The position numbers and the translations under genes are program-made. From an uncultured Desulfuromonadales bacterium (lineage in GTDB: Bacteria; Desulfobacterota; Desulfuromonadia; Desulfuromonadales; Geopsychrobacteraceae), in contig CALZHQ010000005.1 of assembly GCA_945787295.1 (NCBI GenBank), positions 56,821-66,642 of the forward strand: a stretch of DNA of 9,822 nucleotides, read 5' to 3'. Shown here one piece after another: positions 6,071 to 9,822 of this stretch. The notes under the pieces are model-generated. The model saw only the letters and a list, made by a program, of their open reading frames with translations. It was not told the origin of the DNA and did no database searches. Numbering within the stretch: position 1 is the first letter of the stretch; every line of letters starts with the position of its first letter.

Positions 6071-6847
6071 ATGGAACTGCCTGCCTTTACCCTGCCGATG
6101 ATTCAGGGATTCTTGATCTGTCTGGCCCGGGTCGGTTCGATGATCGGCTCCATTCCGGTATTCAATGGCGGGCAGATCCCGCCGCAGATGCGGCTCGGGA
6201 TTGTGGTTCTTTTCTCACTGCTGGTATTTCCGATCGTTGAAGTCTTTATCCCCGCTCAAACCTATTCCCCTCTTGCGCTGGCAGTCCTGTTAGCCCAGGA
6301 AGTCATCTTTGGCTTATTGATCGGGTTTCTCGCCCAACTGGTCTTTATGGCTGCCGAGTTTGCCGGTTCGCTGATCGGCTACCAGATGGGGTTTGCCGCT
6401 GCCAATGTCTTTGATCCCACGACCCAACGCCAAGTCGCATTGATCTCCCAGTTTCAGGGCGTTTTTGCGATTCTTTTGTTTTTGGCTCTAGATGTTCACC
6501 ACCTCTTCCTCGAGGCAATCGTTGTCTCCTTCGAGATGTTGCCACCTGGCTCGCTCGATCTGTCTGGTGGCGCGATTCCGATGGTGATGGATGTGGCCAA
6601 TCATTCCCTGGTGCTCAGTATCCAGTTAGTGACCCCGATTCTGGTTCTGTTGATTCTCTCAAACTTAACGCTCGGCATCATGTCGCGTGTCTTCCCGCAA
6701 CTCAATGTCTTCATGCTCTCCTTTCCGATTAACATTGGTGTCTCCTTCATTGTCATGGGACTGACCCTTGGCGTCTTTGCCGCGATGCTCAGTAGAGAAT
6801 TTTCTGCGCTTGCGGACCGCTTTTTGCAACTCTTCAGTTTGCTTTGA
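6071..6847 (+). CDS. fliR: Flagellar type III export gate protein FliR
   Basis: FliR is the single-copy subunit that completes the helical FliP5-FliQ4-FliR1 export gate; it resembles a fused FliP and FliQ. The product has 258 residues with several membrane segments. Recognisable blocks are RVGSMIGSIPVFNGGQIPPQ (20-39), the GFLAQLVFMAAEFAGSLIGY stretch leading into QMGFAAANVFDP, and PQLNVFMLSFPINIG near the C-terminus. The ATG at 6071 has AGGA (6061-6064) six bases before it, 18 bp after fliQ. Unlike the genes before it, fliR is followed by a 187-bp spacer before flhB. There is no sign of a fliR-flhB fusion, which is known in some clostridia. Confidence 0.97.
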   Translation: MELPAFTLPMIQGFLICLARVGSMIGSIPVFNGGQIPPQMRLGIVVLFSLLVFPIVEVFIPAQTYSPLALAVLLAQEVIFGLLIGFLAQLVFMAAEFAGSLIGYQMGFAAANVFDPTTQRQVALISQFQGVFAILLFLALDVHHLFLEAIVVSFEMLPPGSLDLSGGAIPMVMDVANHSLVLSIQLVTPILVLLILSNLTLGIMSRVFPQLNVFMLSFPINIGVSFIVMGLTLGVFAAMLSREFSALADRFLQLFSLL

Positions 6848-7034
6848 AAATTTTAACTTGAAACTGCCGGAATTTTGGCAGTTGCCCTTTGAACCGCCAG
6901 TTGAGGCTGTTGAGAAAGAGGGTGCAGCAAGGCTTGCGCTGGACGATTCATGAGGCGTCGCCGGAGGGTACGTCGCATGATGAGGACGGGCGTAACAGCG
7001 CTGATTCCCCTTTTCCGACAGCCGGAGGAAAACC
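6848..7034 (+). other. 187-bp fliR-flhB spacer, no clear gene
   Basis: This is the longest gap inside the operon. It begins AT-rich with a hairpin (6862-6883) and becomes GC-rich. Near its end, ATG at 6977 with GGAGGG (6963-6968) eight bases upstream opens a 21-codon frame that stops at TGA 7040-7042, overlapping the flhB start. An in-frame ATG at 6950 would make it 30 codons. GCCGGAGG occurs twice (6960-6967 and 7021-7028, the second being the flhB SD). GGCTGT (6905-6910) could pair with ACAGCC (7018-7023) beside that SD. No promoter consensus or known riboswitch was recognised. Confidence 0.5.
6862..6883 (+). repeat. Hairpin just after fliR
   Basis: AACTGCC (6862-6868) pairs perfectly with GGCAGTT (6877-6883) around an 8-nt loop, 14 bases after the fliR stop. 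The sequence after it (GCCCTTTGAA) has no proper T-run, so it is not a convincing terminator. It could stabilise or pause the transcript. Confidence 0.45.
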
Positions 7035-8090
7035 ATGGCTGATTCTGATCAGGAACGCACAGAACAGGCAACGTCGAAACGTCGCCTGGATTTCCGTGAA
7101 AAAGGGCAGGTCGCGCAAAGTAAAGAAGTCGGTACTGCTGCCCTCCTGACTTTTTCGATGCTGCTCTGGGTTTTTTATGCCCGCTACTTTTGGGGAGATC
7201 TCCGTATCCTGATGGATGCGCTGCTGCGGGCAATGGCCCATTTCGAGGCGACCCCTTTAAGTGTCGTTGAGCTGCTCTGGTCGATGGGGATACTGTTGGG
7301 AGGACTTCTCTGGCCGATATTTTTATTGACCTTGGTGGTTGGTTTTTTGGCTTCTTTTGCTCAGGTTGGCCCGCTTTTCACTCTGAAACCATTTAAACCG
7401 GAGATTGACAAGTTCAACCCAATCAAAGGGATGGCCAAGTTTGTCTCCAAACGATCTGCGGTAGAGCTGTTCAAATCACTAGCCAAGGTCTCTTTGATTG
7501 CTTTTGTGGCTTATAAGACAGTGGCGAATGAGTTTGAGACAGCTCTGAGCCTGATTGACCTCGAGCTTTCACAGTCGCTTATTTTTCTTGGACAGACTGC
7601 CTTTCTGGTGATGGCCAAAACCTCCGGAGTTCTGATTGTGCTGGCAATCATCGACTATGCCTTCACGAAATATGAGATGGAGCAGAAGATGAAAATGACC
7701 AAGCAGGAGATCAAGGAAGAATTCAAGGAGACGGAAGGAGATCCGCAGATCAAGGCCCGGGTTCGGTCGATGCAGCAACAGATGGCGCGTAAGCGGATGA
7801 TGGCCGAGGTGCCGCAGGCTGACGTGGTTATCACCAACCCGACTCACTTTTCTGTGGCGATCAGTTACAACCGTGAGGCAATGGATGCGCCGACCATCGT
7901 CGCCAAGGGTGCCGATCACCTGGCCTTCCGGATCCGGGAAATTGCCCGTGAACATAAGGTTCCAATCGTTGAAAACAAGCCGGTGGCACGGGCTTTGTAC
8001 ACACAAGAGGTGGGAGAGCAAGTTCCCGAGGAAATGTTCAAGGCCGTGGCCGAAATTCTGGCCTATGTCTACAGCTTGAAAAATCGATAA
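7035..8090 (+). CDS. flhB: Flagellar export switch protein FlhB
   Basis: FlhB sits at the export gate and switches secretion from hook-type to filament-type substrates once the hook is complete. The product has 351 residues, close to the usual 350-380. The N-terminus DQERTEQATSKRRLDFREKG (5-24) is the family hallmark. Four membrane segments lie at about 33-53, 83-108, 147-165 and 185-208. A basic and acidic linker (about 212-255) precedes the cytoplasmic autoprotease domain. That domain carries the intact NPTH motif (Asn268-Pro269-Thr270-His271), where cleavage occurs between Asn and Pro, followed by HFSVAISYNR and the conserved VPIVENKPVARALY. The start has GGAGGA (7024-7029) five bases upstream. 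The flagellar context and family N-terminus rule out a virulence-type homologue such as YscU. Confidence 0.98.
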   Translation: MADSDQERTEQATSKRRLDFREKGQVAQSKEVGTAALLTFSMLLWVFYARYFWGDLRILMDALLRAMAHFEATPLSVVELLWSMGILLGGLLWPIFLLTLVVGFLASFAQVGPLFTLKPFKPEIDKFNPIKGMAKFVSKRSAVELFKSLAKVSLIAFVAYKTVANEFETALSLIDLELSQSLIFLGQTAFLVMAKTSGVLIVLAIIDYAFTKYEMEQKMKMTKQEIKEEFKETEGDPQIKARVRSMQQQMARKRMMAEVPQADVVITNPTHFSVAISYNREAMDAPTIVAKGADHLAFRIREIAREHKVPIVENKPVARALYTQEVGEQVPEEMFKAVAEILAYVYSLKNR

Positions 8091-8190
8091 CAGGCTGAAA
8101 ATAAAAGAATTACCGAAGAATTCTCGACATGCGGCCGGCAAGCCAAAAGCTTGACAGGCGGCTGTCAGAATTCAGGCTCCAGGAGTAGAT
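8091..8190 (+). other. 100-bp flhB-flhA spacer with two overlapping hairpins
   Basis: No gene is present. Two small hairpins share bases and so exclude each other: CAAGC/GCTTG (8139-8143 with 8149-8153, 5-nt loop) and TGACAG/CTGTCA (8152-8157 with 8162-8167, 4-nt loop GCGG). Neither is followed by a T-run. The flhA SD AGGAG (8181-8185) lies 13 bases after the second. GAATTC occurs at 8118 and 8168, and again inside flhA at 8207. A promoter is not convincing. Confidence 0.45.
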
Positions 8191-9822
8191 ATGGCAATGT
8201 TAGACGGAATTCTCGAAGGTGACTGGCGAGAAAAAGTAATGCGCAGTGATGTGCTGGTCGCTTTCGGGCTGGTGCTGATTCTGATGCTGATGATCCTGCC
8301 GGTCCCGCCGATGCTGCTCGACGTTTTCCTGTCGCTGAATATTACGGTCGGTTTGCTGATTCTGATCATCGCCCTTTACACCACCCGGGCCCTCGATTTT
8401 GCCATCTTTCCGAGCATTCTATTGATTACGACCCTGTTTCGACTTTCCCTCAATGTCGCCTCAACCCGGCTGATTCTGTTGCATGGTGATGAAGGGCCGA
8501 GTGCCGCAGGTAGCGTTATTCAGTCCTTCGGTCAGTTTGTCGTCGGGGGTAACTACGTGGTCGGGATCGTTATCTTCGCCATCCTGGTCCTGATCAACTT
8601 CATGGTTATCACCAAGGGGGCCGGGCGGGTCGCCGAGGTGGCCGCCCGTTTTACCCTGGATGCCATGCCGGGCAAGCAGATGGCAATCGATGCCGACCTG
8701 AACGCCGGACTGATCGATGAAGCCGATGCCCGTAAACGGCGTGAAGAGATTGCTTCCGAGTCCGATTTCTTCGGTGCCATGGACGGTGCCAGTAAGTTCG
8801 TTAAAGGGGATGCCATCGCCGGTATCATCATTACCCTGATCAACATCGGTGCCGGCTTCGTTATCGGGGTCATGCAAAAAGGGATGCCGATGGCGGAGGC
8901 CGCGGCCAACTACACGATTTTGACTGTTGGTGACGGTTTGGTCGGCCAGATTCCGGCGCTGATCATCTCCACCGGTGCCGGCATCATGGTGACCAGAACT
9001 GCCGGGAACGAAGACTTCGGCAGTGAGATGAAACGTCAGTTTTCAGTTCACCCTCGAGCCATCTGGGTCGTGGCTGCCATCCTGTTTGGCTTCTCGGTGA
9101 TCCCCGGCCTGCCGCACATCCCCTTCTTCTTGATGGCATTACTGTTGGGTGGAATCGCTTACCGGGTCCAGAAAACCAAAGAGAACATCTCCTTGCGTGA
9201 AGAGCTGGCGGCCGAAACGCCGGATCAGCCGTTGCTGGCCGAAGAGAACTACGAGCAGATGCTTTCCGTCGATCTGCTCGAAATGGAAGTCGGCTACGGC
9301 CTGATCCCGCTGGTCGATGCGAGCCAGAATGGTGAGCTGCTGCCGCGCATCAAGTCGATCCGCCGCCAGTTTGCCCTCGACATGGGCTTCATCGTCCCAC
9401 CGGTGCATATCAAGGATAACCTGCAGCTCAAACCGAACGAATACGCCATTATCCTCAAAGGGGTGAAGATCGGCGGCGGCGAGCTGCTGCCTGGTCATTA
9501 TCTGGCGATGAATCCTGGAACCGCGACCGAGACTATCAAAGGGATCGATACCGTCGAACCGGCCTTTAATCTACCGGCGATCTGGATTCCGGAAGACAAG
9601 AAAGAGCGGGCGCAGATTTCCGGTTACACCGTGGTCGATAACACCACCGTGGTTGCCACCCATCTGAGCGAGCTGGTCAAGCGGCACGGTCACGAGCTGC
9701 TCGGTCGCCAGGAGACCCAGAACCTGCTCGACAACCTGGCAGGCGAATATCCGAAGCTGGTCGAGGAGCTGGTGCCGAACCTGCTCAGCCTCGGTGTGGC
9801 GATGCGCGTGCTGCAGAATCTG
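8191..9822 (+). CDS. flhA: Flagellar export protein FlhA, 5' part (continues past window)
   Basis: FlhA forms a nine-subunit ring below the export gate. It uses the proton motive force and its cytoplasmic domain docks chaperone-substrate complexes. The frame is open for 544 codons to the window edge; about 150 of the usual 690-700 residues are missing. The N-terminal half holds eight predicted membrane segments (about residues 20-325). The FHIPEP signature is at 153-167, with ARFTLDAMPGKQM and Asp167. The conserved MDGASKFVKGDAIAG stretch starts at 197, with Asp198 and Asp207 likely on the ion path. After a linker (about 330-370) the cytoplasmic domain begins, including VGYGLIPLVD and the ILKGVKIGGGELLPG region. 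The ATG at 8191 has AGGAG five bases upstream; an ATG at 8197 is less well placed. I read the whole frame and found no stop or shift. Confidence 0.97.
   Translation, partial: MAMLDGILEGDWREKVMRSDVLVAFGLVLILMLMILPVPPMLLDVFLSLNITVGLLILIIALYTTRALDFAIFPSILLITTLFRLSLNVASTRLILLHGDEGPSAAGSVIQSFGQFVVGGNYVVGIVIFAILVLINFMVITKGAGRVAEVAARFTLDAMPGKQMAIDADLNAGLIDEADARKRREEIASESDFFGAMDGASKFVKGDAIAGIIITLINIGAGFVIGVMQKGMPMAEAAANYTILTVGDGLVGQIPALIISTGAGIMVTRTAGNEDFGSEMKRQFSVHPRAIWVVAAILFGFSVIPGLPHIPFFLMALLLGGIAYRVQKTKENISLREELAAETPDQPLLAEENYEQMLSVDLLEMEVGYGLIPLVDASQNGELLPRIKSIRRQFALDMGFIVPPVHIKDNLQLKPNEYAIILKGVKIGGGELLPGHYLAMNPGTATETIKGIDTVEPAFNLPAIWIPEDKKERAQISGYTVVDNTTVVATHLSELVKRHGHELLGRQETQNLLDNLAGEYPKLVEELVPNLLSLGVAMRVLQNL

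Noticed and set aside
6862..6883. Intrinsic terminator after fliR
   Set aside because: The stem is only 7 bp and no T-run follows, and flhB needs read-through because the spacer has no convincing promoter.
6768..6953. 61-codon + strand frame over the end of fliR and the spacer
   Set aside because: Mostly a shadow of the fliR 3' end, with no SD and no recognisable family.
6889..7149. 86-codon + strand frame (TTG start) across the fliR-flhB spacer
   Set aside because: Nearly half of it overlaps flhB in another frame, it starts with TTG without an SD, and its composition is not protein-like.
7569..8141. 190-codon minus-strand frame opposite flhB
   Set aside because: It is the antisense shadow of flhB, rich in His and Leu as expected from the complement of flhB codons. 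Other long minus-strand frames (for example 1482-1991, 591-1049 and 8461-8877) are rejected for the same reason.
8136..8151. Possible second sigma-54 promoter before flhA (GG-N10-GC)
   Set aside because: Only 8 of 12 defined consensus positions match and the TT before GC is AA. A GG-N10-GC pattern is expected by chance roughly once in 256 bases.
8151..8179. TTGACA resembling a sigma-70 -35 box before flhA
   Set aside because: No acceptable -10 hexamer occurs 16-18 bases downstream, and the TTGACA is part of a hairpin arm.
1..9822. Mobile elements, CRISPR arrays, tRNA or rRNA genes, defence genes
   Set aside because: None seen. The window is accounted for by conserved flagellar genes in an uninterrupted order, with no transposase fragments, terminal repeats or spaced repeat arrays.

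Overview
This window is an ordinary but nearly complete stretch of a bacterial flagellar cluster, with every gene on the + strand: the 3' part of flgE (hook protein), then motA-motB-fliL-fliM-fliN-fliO-fliP-fliQ-fliR-flhB and the first 544 codons of flhA, which runs off the right edge. Both edge genes are cut by the window, not broken. The source is most likely a Gram-negative bacterium of the Desulfobacterota/Deltaproteobacteria, perhaps Desulfuromonadales. That is an inference from the gene order, the PomA/PomB-like stator, the moderate GC content and a -24/-12 (sigma-54) promoter. No marker gene proves it.

Layout: flgE ends at 1040 and is followed by a strong intrinsic terminator (1075-1106). 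An AT-rich, non-coding control region (1107-1268) holds a good sigma-54 promoter (1191-1206), repeats upstream of it, and a dyad running from the -12 element across the predicted transcription start. From motA onward the genes are packed like one operon. fliM/fliN abut, fliN/fliO and fliO/fliP share ATGA overlaps, and fliP/fliQ share TGATG. Two longer gaps break this spacing: 187 bp between fliR and flhB, and 100 bp between flhB and flhA. Neither contains a terminator, so transcription can pass through both.

How the genes work together: MotA and MotB form the ion-driven stator, and FliL is its membrane-bound partner. FliM and FliN build the C-ring switch that receives CheY-P. FliP, FliQ and FliR, with FliO as assembly helper, form the export gate. 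FlhB (substrate-specificity switch, with an intact NPTH self-cleavage site) and FlhA (export ring and chaperone-substrate docking) complete the flagellar type III export apparatus. FlgE is one of the substrates exported through it.

I found no new biological system here. The points worth a second look are the motA promoter architecture, the probable Na+-type stator signature, two substitutions at usually conserved positions (MotA Gln96 and the FliM GGxG motif), and the fliR-flhB spacer with a possible translationally coupled short ORF.
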